60,422 nucleotides of DNA. Origin: an uncultured SAR116 cluster alpha proteobacterium (GTDB lineage Bacteria > Pseudomonadota > Alphaproteobacteria > Puniceispirillales > Marisalimonadaceae). A program made the position numbers and the translations under genes. The stretch spans positions 1-60,422 of the forward strand of contig CACHVW010000002.1 in assembly GCA_902583415.1 (NCBI GenBank), in the 5' to 3' direction. The notes under the pieces are model-generated. The model was not told the origin of the DNA. It saw only the letters and a program-made list of their open reading frames with translations, and ran no database searches. Shown here piece by piece: positions 16,900-26,276 of this stretch (position 1 is the first letter of the stretch; each line of letters opens with the position of its first letter).

Positions 16900-17928
16900 A
16901 TGAAGTCTTCAAAAGTAACATATTTTTTACTTACTGGTGCAATAATAGCAGCTTTAGCTCTGTTTGTAGTTTTTTATGAAACTGAAACTGTTGACGAAAA
17001 AGAAGTAGTTGTACCTTTGGTAAATAAAGTAGTTGATGCTAAGCCCATTGAAGTTAAAAAAACGAGAGAGGAAACAGCAGAAACAATTAAACTAGAAGTT
17101 GTTAGAGTAAAGCCAGACGGTAGCCTAGTCATTGCTGGTAAAGGAATACCAAATTCTAAAATAGAAATTATTTCTAATTCAGAAGTAATTGCTGTTACAA
17201 ACAGTGATAATATTGGAGATTTTGTTGCCGTTCCAGAAAAACAATTAAAAGCTGGTGAATATTTTTTATCTTTTAGGCAAACAACAAAAGATAATAAAGT
17301 TGTTTTTGCTAAGAAATCTGTTGCTATCAACGTAACTGGTAATCAAGATGATATTCCAATTGTTGCTCTTGTTGATGGTCAAGGTAAATTAGGTGCCAAA
17401 GTCATTCAAGCTCCTGGTTTAGGTAAAAAAGAAGAGACTAATAAAGATAATGAGAAATCTAATGAAAATCTTCTAAAAGAACCTCAAATTAAAATTTTAG
17501 CCATCACACATGACACAAAAATAGGTCAACTTGTTTTGTCAGGAATTGCTTATAAGGGTGTTCAGGTAAATGCTGGTTTTACTGGAAACGAAACTTCATC
17601 CACTAAAATAATTAATGGAGAATGGACCTTATCTATTCCTGGTAAATTAATTGCGGGAAAACAAAAAGTTTTTGCTGTTTTATTAGGTAAAAGTGGTAAA
17701 GTTTTAAGTGAAAACTCTTTTGTAATTAATGGTAAAAGTATTGAAAATGCAAATGGTAAAACATTAATTATTGTTCAAAAAGGTGATGCTCTTTGGAATA
17801 TAGCTTATCAAAGGTTAGGAATAGGAAATCGGTATATTGATATTGTTGAGCTAAATAAAGATAAAATTAAAAATCCAGATCTAATTTACCCAAAACAGCT
17901 TTTCATTATACCAAATAAAATTAATTAA
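16900..17928 (+). CDS. Membrane-anchored LysM-domain protein
   Basis: A 342-residue protein with a single N-terminal transmembrane or uncleaved signal segment (about 8-26), so most of it lies in the periplasm. Two Ig-like beta-sandwich stretches follow (about 60-145 and 195-275), each with G.GIPNSKIEI- or SGIAYKGVQV-type strands. A C-terminal LysM domain (about 287-340, VQKGDALWNIAYQRLG...NPDLIYPKQLFIIP) probably binds peptidoglycan. Similar proteins are often linked to cell-wall maintenance; the exact role is unknown. AAGG precedes the ATG. The next gene starts 11 bases after its stop. Confidence 0.85.
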   Translation: MKSSKVTYFLLTGAIIAALALFVVFYETETVDEKEVVVPLVNKVVDAKPIEVKKTREETAETIKLEVVRVKPDGSLVIAGKGIPNSKIEIISNSEVIAVTNSDNIGDFVAVPEKQLKAGEYFLSFRQTTKDNKVVFAKKSVAINVTGNQDDIPIVALVDGQGKLGAKVIQAPGLGKKEETNKDNEKSNENLLKEPQIKILAITHDTKIGQLVLSGIAYKGVQVNAGFTGNETSSTKIINGEWTLSIPGKLIAGKQKVFAVLLGKSGKVLSENSFVINGKSIENANGKTLIIVQKGDALWNIAYQRLGIGNRYIDIVELNKDKIKNPDLIYPKQLFIIPNKIN

Positions 17929-17939
17929 AATTATTTTTA

Positions 17940-18545
17940 ATGATTGACGCAAAATTAAATAAAATTTTAAAGCCTATTTTAGGTGTATTTGTACAAAAAC
18001 TATCAAAATTTAATATCAATCCAAACACAATATCTTTTATTGGTTTTGTTTTTGGTCTTTGTTGTTTTTACTCTATTGCAAACGCAATGTTTATTTATGC
18101 ATTTATTTTTTTATGTCTAAACAGACTTTGCGATGGATTAGATGGAGCGATGGCAAGATTGGTTGGAGAAACAGATCTTGGTGCATTTTATGATATTGTA
18201 CTAGACTTTTTGTTTTATTCATTGTTTCCTTTATCTTTTATAATTTTAGATTTAGATAACACTTATTCAATTTGTTTTTTATTATTCAGTTTTGTTGCTA
18301 CTCAAACAAGTTTTCTTGCCTCAGCATGGATTATTGAAAAAAATAAATTTTCAATTTCTGATGGTCAAAAAAAATCTTTTTTTTATGCTGGAGGAATTAC
18401 TGAAGGTTTTGAAACAATTATTTGTTTTATAATGATGATTTTTCTAAATGAGTTTGTAAACTATATAGCATATATTTTTGGTATATTATGTTGGATTACT
18501 TTTATAACTAGAGTTTTATTCATAAGAAAATTACTTAAACAATAA
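17940..18545 (+). CDS. CDP-alcohol phosphatidyltransferase family membrane protein
   Basis: A 201-residue inner-membrane enzyme with about five to six transmembrane segments. The family signature D..DG..AR....G...D...D is complete in CDGLDGAMARLVGETDLG then AFYDIVLDF. These residues bind two metal ions and the CDP-diacylglycerol head. Which alcohol is transferred (glycerol phosphate, inositol, serine or other) cannot be told. Length is typical of PgsA/PIS-type members. It follows the LysM gene closely and is probably co-transcribed with it. Confidence 0.87.
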   Translation: MIDAKLNKILKPILGVFVQKLSKFNINPNTISFIGFVFGLCCFYSIANAMFIYAFIFLCLNRLCDGLDGAMARLVGETDLGAFYDIVLDFLFYSLFPLSFIILDLDNTYSICFLLFSFVATQTSFLASAWIIEKNKFSISDGQKKSFFYAGGITEGFETIICFIMMIFLNEFVNYIAYIFGILCWITFITRVLFIRKLLKQ

Positions 18546-18631
18546 AATACAAATTTATTTTTTTCTTAAAATAGAATAAATGTTATAATTAAATAAACAA
18601 CTAACTATTAAAATATATTGGCTTAAATTAC

Positions 18632-19012
18632 ATGACTATAAATAAAAAACATTTAACAGATGAACAATATAGAATTACCCAACAGCATGGTACAGAACCA
18701 GCTTATTCTGGAGTTTATTGGGACAAAAAAGATCCTGGTGTTTATAATTGTATTTGTTGTGATACACCTCTTTTTTCTAGTGAAACTAAATATGACTCAG
18801 GTTCTGGTTGGCCCTCTTTTTATGAACCAGTTTCAGATAAAGTAATTGGTAAATCAGTTGATAATTCATTTTTCATGCAACGAACAGAAGTTCATTGTGC
18901 AGAATGCAATGCTCATTTAGGTCATGTATTCCCTGATGGCCCAAAACCCACAGGATTAAGGTATTGTATTAATTCTGCTTCTCTAATTTTTCAAAATGTT
19001 GAAGACAATTAA
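18632..19012 (+). CDS. msrB: Peptide-methionine (R)-S-oxide reductase
   Basis: Repairs oxidised methionine (R-sulfoxide) in proteins. The 126-residue protein is of typical length. Zinc-binding cysteines are Cys40, Cys43, Cys89 and Cys92 (CICC and CAEC), and the catalytic Cys112 lies in [11 protein letters not shown] after [10 protein letters not shown]. The resolving cysteine is less obvious, so recycling may differ from the classic form. No export signal is present, so it acts in the cytoplasm. It precedes the AroE-like gene by three bases, and the two are surely co-transcribed. Confidence 0.95.
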   Translation: MTINKKHLTDEQYRITQQHGTEPAYSGVYWDKKDPGVYNCICCDTPLFSSETKYDSGSGWPSFYEPVSDKVIGKSVDNSFFMQRTEVHCAECNAHLGHVFPDGPKPTGLRYCINSASLIFQNVEDN

Positions 19013-19015
19013 CTA

Positions 19016-19813
19016 ATGATTGGTACTACAAAAATTTATGGATGTCTTGCTGATCCAATTGATCATGTTAAAGCTCCAACTATTTTTACTTCTATTTTCA
19101 AAGAAAAAAACATTGATGCAATTATGATCCCTATTCATATAGAGAAAGATAATTTAAAAAACGTAATAGCTTCTTTAAAAAAAATCAAAAATTTTCAAGG
19201 AATGACAGTTACAATTCCTCATAAAACAAATATTGCCGATTTATGTGACCATCTTGAACAAGATGCTGAATTTACTAAATCTGTAAATTGGATCAAATTT
19301 GACAAAGATAGAAAACTAATTGGAAACAACTTTGATGGTCAGGGTTTTGTTATTGGATTTTTATCACAAAATTTTTTGATTAAACATAAAAAAATTTGTA
19401 TTTTTGGTGCAGGCGGTGCTGCTGTTTCTATTGCCTTCTCATTAGCAAAACAAAAAATTAAATCTTTAAAAATAATAAATCGAAATATTGATAAAGCAAA
19501 TGAATTGATGAAGAAAATAAAAGTTGTTGATAAAGATTTGTTTGTAAAAGTAATTGAATACAAAGATAATTACTCATTAAACGATGACGAAATAATAATT
19601 AATACTACTAGTTTAGGATTACATAAAGATGATAAACTACCTTTTGATGTTAATAAAACATCACCAAAAGCAGTCATTGCCGATATTATTATGCAACCTT
19701 CAGATACAGAGTTATTAAAGCAAGCAAAAAATTTAGGTCGGTCTGTTCATTATGGAAAATATATGATAGAAAGTCAGATTGATTTAGCTGGCAACTTTTT
19801 AGAGCTTTGGTAG
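19016..19813 (+). CDS. AroE-like (shikimate dehydrogenase family) protein
   Basis: A 265-residue two-domain protein: the N-terminal substrate domain contains GMTVTIPHK with the catalytic lysine and NNFDGQGF with the catalytic aspartate, and a Rossmann domain has FGAGGAAVS. The canonical shikimate-binding HSxSP motif is replaced by DHVKAP, and the usual N-T-D-G reads N-F-D-G. This marks a divergent AroE-like subfamily, so true shikimate dehydrogenase activity is doubtful unless no other aroE exists. It lies between msrB and gcrA in a compact same-strand run. Confidence 0.82.
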   Translation: MIGTTKIYGCLADPIDHVKAPTIFTSIFKEKNIDAIMIPIHIEKDNLKNVIASLKKIKNFQGMTVTIPHKTNIADLCDHLEQDAEFTKSVNWIKFDKDRKLIGNNFDGQGFVIGFLSQNFLIKHKKICIFGAGGAAVSIAFSLAKQKIKSLKIINRNIDKANELMKKIKVVDKDLFVKVIEYKDNYSLNDDEIIINTTSLGLHKDDKLPFDVNKTSPKAVIADIIMQPSDTELLKQAKNLGRSVHYGKYMIESQIDLAGNFLELW

Positions 19814-19826
19814 TAAAGGAGAAATA

Positions 19827-20225
19827 ATGGAAAACAACTTTGTTTGGGATGAAGATAAATTAAATAAATTAAGAAAACTTTGGGATGATGGTTTACCAAT
19901 TACAAAAATTGGAAATGAAATTGGTGTATCTAGAAATGCAATTGCTGGGAAAGCTCACAGAATGGGCTTGCCAAAAAGAAATTCTCCGATTTCCAAGTCA
20001 GGAGATCCTAGGAAAAATCAGGAAACTAATTATTCAGATAATAGTAGAGAGCTACCTTTAAAAATTATGTTAAGAGGTGTTGAATGGTCTAGAAACAGGT
20101 GTTGTTGGCCTATTGGTGATCCAAAATTACCTGGTTTTTCATTTTGTGGTACTTCAATAATTCCTGGAAGACCTTATTGTGAAGAACATTCAAATCTAGC
20201 ATATACTAATACCAGAGAAAGCTAA
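19827..20225 (+). CDS. gcrA: GcrA cell-cycle regulator
   Basis: An alphaproteobacterial transcription factor that binds sigma70 and acts at promoters containing methylated GANTC (CcrM) sites. The N-terminal helix-turn-helix is intact: VWDEDKLNKLRKLWDDG, then ITKIGNEIGVSRNAIAGK and AHRMGLPKR. A variable linker follows, and then the C-terminal CCWPIGDPKLPGFSFCG and CEEH region with its Cys/His cluster. The 132 residues are slightly short owing to the linker. AAAGGAG precedes the ATG. Its presence is one of the best taxonomic markers in the window. Confidence 0.95.
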   Translation: MENNFVWDEDKLNKLRKLWDDGLPITKIGNEIGVSRNAIAGKAHRMGLPKRNSPISKSGDPRKNQETNYSDNSRELPLKIMLRGVEWSRNRCCWPIGDPKLPGFSFCGTSIIPGRPYCEEHSNLAYTNTRES

Positions 20226-20237
20226 AATAATGTACTT

Positions 20238-22853
20238 ATGAAAAATGTAGTTAAAAAAAGATCTGACTATAAACCGTTATTTTGGCTGACCAAGGATACA
20301 TATTTAGAATTTTTAATATTTGATAAATTTACTATTGTCAATTCTCAAATAATTTTTCAAAAAAATAATTTTCAAAACATAAGTGATTATGATCTAGAAA
20401 GTCATCTAGAATTAAATGGAGTTGATTTAGTTACTACAAAATTTGAACTAATCCTTGATGATAATCCACCTAAAAATATAAAAATTGAGAGCCTAAAAAA
20501 ACAAAATGAAGCCGTCATAATACCGGTGCCACCTAATACATCTTTTGTTAAAATATTTACTGAAGTAAAAATATATCCTTCAGCTAATAATTCCTTGGAA
20601 GGATTATATCAAAGCAATAATATGCTATGCACTCAATGTGAAGCAGAAGGTTTCAGAAAAATTACTTGGTTTCCAGATCGACCTGATTGTTTGAGTTTGT
20701 TTACAGTTAGAATAGAGGTGACAGATAAATTTAAAACAATACTTAGTAATGGTAATTTAATTGAAGAAGGTATTATTAAAAATAAAAATGGGAAATATAA
20801 TAGGCAGTTTAAAGTTTGGCACGATCCATTTCCAAAGCCTTCTTATTTGTTTGCGTTAGTTGTTGGCAATTTAGAATCCAATTCTTCTAAATATTTAACA
20901 TCGTCTAAAAAAGAAATTAAAATCAATATTTTTAGTGAAATAGGAAATAAAAATTTTACTAATTACGCAATAAATAGTTTAAAAAAAGCGATGAGATGGG
21001 ATGAAGAAAAATATGGATTAGAATACGATTTAGATACTTTTATGATAGTAGCTGTTAGTCATTTCAACATGGGTGCTATGGAAAATAAAGGCTTAAATAT
21101 ATTTAACTCAAAGTTTGTTCTAGCAGATAAGAAAACTGCTACTGATAGAGATTTACAAAATATAGAAAGCATTGTTGCTCATGAGTATTTTCATAATTGG
21201 ACTGGGAATAGGGTAACTTGTAGAGATTGGTTTCAATTGACACTGAAAGAAGGCTTAACTGTTTTTAGAGATCAAGAATTTTCGGGTGATATGAACAACA
21301 GAGGTGTTAAAAGAATAGAAGATGTGTCATTACTAAGATCAATTCAGTTTGCAGAAGATGCTGGATCTAATAGTCATCCTATACGGCCTGATGAATATAA
21401 GGAAATTAACAATTTTTATACTCCAACAATCTATGAAAAAGGAGCTGAAGTTGTTAGAATGATTTATAATTATCTTGGTAAAACTTTGTATAAAAAAGGA
21501 ATGGATTTATATTTTAATAGACATGACGGAAAGGCAGTTACGTGTGAGGATTTTATAAAAGCATTAGCTGATGGAAGTAAATTAGATTTAAGTATGTTTG
21601 AAAAATGGTATTCCCAATCCGGCACACCAAATGTAATAATTACAAGAAAAAAAAATGACTTAGGGTTAGAACTTAATTTATCTCAAAAAATTAACAATAA
21701 AATTAGTAATTTACCAATTCCAATAAAAATTGCTTTTTTAAATAAAAAGGGATCTCTCGTTAAATTTAGTCTCAATAAGTCAAAATTAAGATATGAACAC
21801 GTCTATCTACTATCTAAAAGCAAAGATAAAGTATCTGTAACCTGTAATGAAAAAGAAATTACTCCTTCAATATTACGAGACTTCTCTGCTCCAATACTTT
21901 TAAAAACAGATATAAAAATTAATGAGTATATTCATATACTTAAATTTGATAATGATTCATTTAACAAATGGGATGCGGCTCAAAATTTATACCTAAACTG
22001 TTTCTTTAAAAAATTAAATTTAAATATTTTAATAAAAACATTAAGAGAATTAATTTTAGAAAAAAAAGTAAACTATTCATTAATGGCGTTTCTTCTAGAA
22101 TTACCAGCACGAACCACATTTGAAAATTTATCAAATGATGTAGATCCAATTTCAATATTCAAAAGAAAAAAGGATCTTATGAAAAAAATTGCCTCAGGTT
22201 TACAAGAAGTTTTTGAGATTAATGCTTTGAAACTATATAAGAGCAAAATACAAAATGATAAAAGTTTTGGAGAAAGACTTTTATTAGAAAAAATATTAAA
22301 ATATTTAATTCTAATTGAGAGCTCAATAGGAATTCAGATTGCAAAAAAAATAACAGCAAGTAAAAATATGACACTTTCAATTATAGGATTGAAATCATTA
22401 TGTTTGGCCAACAATCAGTTAGCATTAAATTACTTAAACGATTTTTACAAAAAATGGAAAAATAATCACTTAGTTATTGAGAAATGGTTTGAAATGATGT
22501 CGACTTTAAATATTGAATCACAAGGTTTAAATCTTATTAAACATCTTTTAAAACATAAAGATTTTGATTATAAAAATCCAAACAAACTTAGAGCAGTTTT
22601 AAGTACTTTTCAAAGAGAAAATGTATTATTGTTTCATGCAAACGATTCTTCTGGATATAAATTTGTTTCAGAACAGGTTGCAATTATTGATAAAAGCAAT
22701 CCTCAAGCTGCAGCTAGACTAGTTCTACCTCTGACAAGATTTAAAAATTACTCTTGTGAGAGGAAAAACAAAATTAAAGATATATTAAAAAGTATAAATA
22801 AACCATTCATCTCTAATGATTTGTCTGAAATAATTGAAAAAGCATTAATGTAG
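20238..22853 (+). CDS. pepN: Aminopeptidase N
   Basis: Zinc aminopeptidase of the M1 family that removes N-terminal residues from peptides in the cytoplasm. The 871 residues match bacterial PepN. Visible are the exopeptidase motif GAMEN (279-283), zinc ligands His315, His319 and Glu338 in HEYFH....LKEGL, catalytic Glu316, and the Tyr in PTIYEKGAEV. A helical C-terminal domain follows. It starts 12 bases after gcrA, so it may share that transcript, and is convergent with the helicase gene, whose stop codon directly abuts its own. Confidence 0.97.
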   Translation: MKNVVKKRSDYKPLFWLTKDTYLEFLIFDKFTIVNSQIIFQKNNFQNISDYDLESHLELNGVDLVTTKFELILDDNPPKNIKIESLKKQNEAVIIPVPPNTSFVKIFTEVKIYPSANNSLEGLYQSNNMLCTQCEAEGFRKITWFPDRPDCLSLFTVRIEVTDKFKTILSNGNLIEEGIIKNKNGKYNRQFKVWHDPFPKPSYLFALVVGNLESNSSKYLTSSKKEIKINIFSEIGNKNFTNYAINSLKKAMRWDEEKYGLEYDLDTFMIVAVSHFNMGAMENKGLNIFNSKFVLADKKTATDRDLQNIESIVAHEYFHNWTGNRVTCRDWFQLTLKEGLTVFRDQEFSGDMNNRGVKRIEDVSLLRSIQFAEDAGSNSHPIRPDEYKEINNFYTPTIYEKGAEVVRMIYNYLGKTLYKKGMDLYFNRHDGKAVTCEDFIKALADGSKLDLSMFEKWYSQSGTPNVIITRKKNDLGLELNLSQKINNKISNLPIPIKIAFLNKKGSLVKFSLNKSKLRYEHVYLLSKSKDKVSVTCNEKEITPSILRDFSAPILLKTDIKINEYIHILKFDNDSFNKWDAAQNLYLNCFFKKLNLNILIKTLRELILEKKVNYSLMAFLLELPARTTFENLSNDVDPISIFKRKKDLMKKIASGLQEVFEINALKLYKSKIQNDKSFGERLLLEKILKYLILIESSIGIQIAKKITASKNMTLSIIGLKSLCLANNQLALNYLNDFYKKWKNNHLVIEKWFEMMSTLNIESQGLNLIKHLLKHKDFDYKNPNKLRAVLSTFQRENVLLFHANDSSGYKFVSEQVAIIDKSNPQAAARLVLPLTRFKNYSCERKNKIKDILKSINKPFISNDLSEIIEKALM

Positions 22854-24119
22854 TTATTTTGTGTTCAAAAAGTCTGGAATTTTACCGCTTTCCTTAAAAT
22901 TTAAATAATTTTCCTCAGGCAAGAGAATTGGTTTAGGTTTCTTTTTAACTTTTTGTTTAATTTGATTAGAGTTTTGATTTTCGGATTTTTGGGAAAAAAT
23001 TATTTTATCAAGGGTTGTTTTTTTGACTTTTTTCTTTATGAGTTTTTCTATTGAATTGATTGTTTTATTATCATTATCATCATATAGCGTATATGCTTTA
23101 CCTTGTTTGCCTGCTCTTCCAGTACGGCCGATACGATGAACATAATCTTCCGGGTTCTTTGGGACGTCATAATTAAATACATGGCTTAATCCATCTATAT
23201 CAATACCTCTTGCAGCCACATCAGAGGCAATAAGAATTTTAGCTGATTTGTCTTTAAAGATTTCAAGAGACTTAATTCTTAAATTTTGTTCCATATCTCC
23301 ATGAAGAGAAACTGTATTAAAATTATATTTTTTTAAAAATTTACTAACTTTTTCAATGTCAGCTTTCCTATTACAAAAAATCACAGCACTTTTTATAGGA
23401 TCAATACATAATAATTTTTTTAGATCAAGCATTTTATTATTACTACTTGTTTTAATAAAAGTACTATCAATGTTTTTTGATGTTGAAGAATATGGGTTTA
23501 TAGAGATCTCCTTTGGATTAATTAATAAATCCTTACCTATATTTCTTATTTCATTTGAAAGAGTTGCAGAGAAAAATAATGTTTGTCTTATTTTAGGTAG
23601 TAGTTTGTTAATTTTAATTACATCGGGAATGAAACCCATATCTAACATTCTATCTGCTTCATCAATAACAAGTAATTTTACATCTTTTATTATAACTTTA
23701 CCTCGTTCTATATGGTCTAAAAGTCTACCAGGTGTTGCAATTAATACATCTACACCTTTTGCTAATTTATTTTCTTGTTCTGTAAATGATGTTCCTCCAA
23801 TCAACAATACCATTTGAAGCTTTAGATATTTATTTATTTTATTAAACTCTTCAGACACTTGCATAGCTAATTCTCTAGTTGGAGCTAGAACTAGAGAACG
23901 TGGCATTCTAGATTTAGATTTTCTAGAGTTTAAAATCTCAATCAAGGGCATAATAAATGATCCAGTTTTACCTGTACCTGTTTGTGCGCAACCTAAAATA
24001 TCCCTTCCCATCAAAATATTTGGTATAGCTTTTTTTTGAATTTCAGTTGGTTCTTTATATCCAATTTTATTAATAGATAACAAAATTTCTTTGCACAAAC
24101 CTAGATCTTTGAATTTCAC
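22854..24119 (-). CDS. DEAD-box RNA helicase (RhlE-like)
   Basis: ATP-dependent RNA helicase for ribosome assembly or RNA turnover. The 421 residues include the Q motif, motif I AQTGTGKT, PTRELAM, motif II DEAD (IDEADRMLDMGF), SAT, and motif VI HRIGRTGR, followed by a Lys-rich tail typical of RhlE-type proteins. The exact subfamily is inferred from the tail and length. It is convergent with pepN and downstream of parE on the same strand, with a 74-base gap. Confidence 0.92.
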   Translation of the reverse strand: MKFKDLGLCKEILLSINKIGYKEPTEIQKKAIPNILMGRDILGCAQTGTGKTGSFIMPLIEILNSRKSKSRMPRSLVLAPTRELAMQVSEEFNKINKYLKLQMVLLIGGTSFTEQENKLAKGVDVLIATPGRLLDHIERGKVIIKDVKLLVIDEADRMLDMGFIPDVIKINKLLPKIRQTLFFSATLSNEIRNIGKDLLINPKEISINPYSSTSKNIDSTFIKTSSNNKMLDLKKLLCIDPIKSAVIFCNRKADIEKVSKFLKKYNFNTVSLHGDMEQNLRIKSLEIFKDKSAKILIASDVAARGIDIDGLSHVFNYDVPKNPEDYVHRIGRTGRAGKQGKAYTLYDDNDNKTINSIEKLIKKKVKKTTLDKIIFSQKSENQNSNQIKQKVKKKPKPILLPEENYLNFKESGKIPDFLNTK

Positions 24120-24193
24120 AATTATGACCTCATTTAAATTTTATGTTTTTAATGATTTTAAAAAAGTACGCATAATTTATTGAACTCTGAAAT

Positions 24194-26152
24194 TTAAATA
24201 TCAAACTCACTTATACTACCTGCATTTTCTTGAATATACTTAAATCTAAGCTCTGGTTTTCTTCCCATAAGAATATTTACTAAATTGTCAATTTCTCTTC
24301 TTTTGTCAGCCTCATTAATATCTCTTTTAGGAATAGTTACCTTAAGTAATTTTCTTGTTTTTGGAGACATAGTTGTCTCTTTTAACTGAGCTGGTGGCAT
24401 TTCGCCTAACCCTTTAAAACGACTAATTAATCCTTTACCATTAAATTTTTCATTTATAATTTTATTTTTATTTTCTTCGGTTTGAGCATAAAAGTATTGG
24501 TCATTAAAAGCAATTCTATACAAGGGTGGTTGAGCTATGTATAAATGTCCTTTTTCAATGATTTCTGGATAATTGTTGTAAAAAAAAGTTAATAGTAAAG
24601 CTGCAATGTGTGCTCCATCAACATCTGCATCCGTCATAATTATTATTTTGTTATATCTTAGGTTATCAATACTTTTAGATTTACTTTGATCTAGTCCTAT
24701 AGCTTGTTTTAAATCATTAATTTCTTGATTTTGTGACATTTTTTCGCTTGTAGCACTAGCTACATTCAATATTTTACCCTTCAGTGGTAATACAGCTTGG
24801 GTTGTTCTTTCTCTGGCTTGTTTTGCAGATCCTCCTGCACTATCACCCTCAACTATGAACAGTTCAGTCTCTTCAAAACTATCATTTGAACAATCAGCCA
24901 ACTTTCCAGGTAAACGTACTTTTTTAGAAATAGTTTTACGTGAAATCTCTTTTTCTTTCTTTTTTCTTTTTCTTTCTTCATAATTATTAATAGTTCTATT
25001 TAATAAATCCTCTCCTACTTCTTTAAAGTTTGATAACCAAGTCTCAAACCTATCTTTGATCGCTGTTTCTACAATTTTTGTGGTAAAAGTATTAACAAGT
25101 TTTTCTTTTGTTTGGCCTTGGAATTGTGGTTCTTTAATAAAAACTGATAAAATTGTTGCTGTGGAAACCATTAAATCGTCATATAAAATTTCATTAGCTT
25201 TTTTAAAACCTCTTTGCTCAGCAAAATTTCTTATACCTTTGGTCATTGCTAACCTTAAACCAGTTTCATGTGTTCCACCAAGTGGGGTGTGTACAGTGTT
25301 GCAAAAAGTTTCAGTAAAACCAGTTTGGTGATCAGCTAACCAACTTACAACCCATTCAACTGTTTCATCATCAATCTTAACATTTCCATGAAAAAAAGAA
25401 GAGGTAAAAAACGGAATTGAAGAAGTTTTTTGTTTCATATAATCCAAAATTCCATTGATGTAGCAAAGTTTTTTAGAAGATGGTAAAGTATTATTTGTTC
25501 TTAATAGTGTCTCTTCACATGTCCAATTGATTTGCACTCCTTTGAAGAGATAAGCTTTGCTTTCTAACATATTAAATATTTTAATTGGATTAAATAAATT
25601 ATTTTCACCAAATATTTCACTATCAGGTTTGAAAGTAATTGATGTTCCATTATCTTTCTTTATTTTATCTTTTTTTGTAAGTGGTGTAGTTGGTAATCCT
25701 TTAGAGAACTCTTGAACATATAAGTATCCATCACGTATAACTTCTACCTTCATGAATGAAGAAAGAGCATTAACAACTGAAGCACCAACGCCATGTAATC
25801 CTCCTGATGTTGTATAATTTTTACTTGTAAATTTCCCACCAGAATGGAGAGTTGTCATTATAATTTCTAAAGCTGATTTGTTCTTAAATTTAGGATGATT
25901 ATCTACTGGTATACCTCTACCATTATCTGAAACTATAATTGTATTATCATTAATTAGATTTACATCTATTTTAGTAGCGTGTTTAGCAACTACCTCATCC
26001 ATTGAATTATCAATTATTTCAGTTGCAAGATGGTGTAAAGCATTATTGTCAGTGCCACCAATATACATACCTGGTCTATGACGAACAGGTTCTAATCCCT
26101 CTAAAATTTCAATTTCAGAAGCATTATAACTATCTAACAAATTTTTTTTCAT
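24194..26152 (-). CDS. parE: DNA topoisomerase IV subunit B
   Basis: ATPase subunit of topoisomerase IV, which unlinks sister chromosomes. The 652 residues contain the GHKL ATPase site (EIIDNSMDE, VSDNGRGIPVD, GGLHGVGASVVNALS) and the TOPRIM domain (FIVEGDSAGGSAKQARERT, IIMTDADVDGAHI). ParE rather than GyrB is favoured by the short C-terminal part without the GyrB insertion and by the opening LEGLEPVRHRPGMYIGG. The 112 amino-terminal residues are intact. parC is not in the window. Confidence 0.93.
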   Translation of the reverse strand: MKKNLLDSYNASEIEILEGLEPVRHRPGMYIGGTDNNALHHLATEIIDNSMDEVVAKHATKIDVNLINDNTIIVSDNGRGIPVDNHPKFKNKSALEIIMTTLHSGGKFTSKNYTTSGGLHGVGASVVNALSSFMKVEVIRDGYLYVQEFSKGLPTTPLTKKDKIKKDNGTSITFKPDSEIFGENNLFNPIKIFNMLESKAYLFKGVQINWTCEETLLRTNNTLPSSKKLCYINGILDYMKQKTSSIPFFTSSFFHGNVKIDDETVEWVVSWLADHQTGFTETFCNTVHTPLGGTHETGLRLAMTKGIRNFAEQRGFKKANEILYDDLMVSTATILSVFIKEPQFQGQTKEKLVNTFTTKIVETAIKDRFETWLSNFKEVGEDLLNRTINNYEERKRKKKEKEISRKTISKKVRLPGKLADCSNDSFEETELFIVEGDSAGGSAKQARERTTQAVLPLKGKILNVASATSEKMSQNQEINDLKQAIGLDQSKSKSIDNLRYNKIIIMTDADVDGAHIAALLLTFFYNNYPEIIEKGHLYIAQPPLYRIAFNDQYFYAQTEENKNKIINEKFNGKGLISRFKGLGEMPPAQLKETTMSPKTRKLLKVTIPKRDINEADKRREIDNLVNILMGRKPELRFKYIQENAGSISEFDI

Positions 26153-26230
26153 ATAAATAATTTAACTTTATTTTGTGTGTAAAAAAAATATACATACAAT
26201 ATTTAGCAATATTTAGACAAGTTTCAAATA

Positions 26231-26260
26231 AAAAAACCCAACACGTGGTTGGGTTTTTTT
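26231..26260 (-). terminator. Rho-independent terminator of glnA
   Basis: AAAAAACCCAAC and GTTGGGTTTTTT form a 12-base stem around a five-base loop, 17 bases after the glnA stop codon. The A-rich and T-rich arms would serve either strand. Confidence 0.92.
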
Positions 26261-26276
26261 AATAATTTATTTTAAT

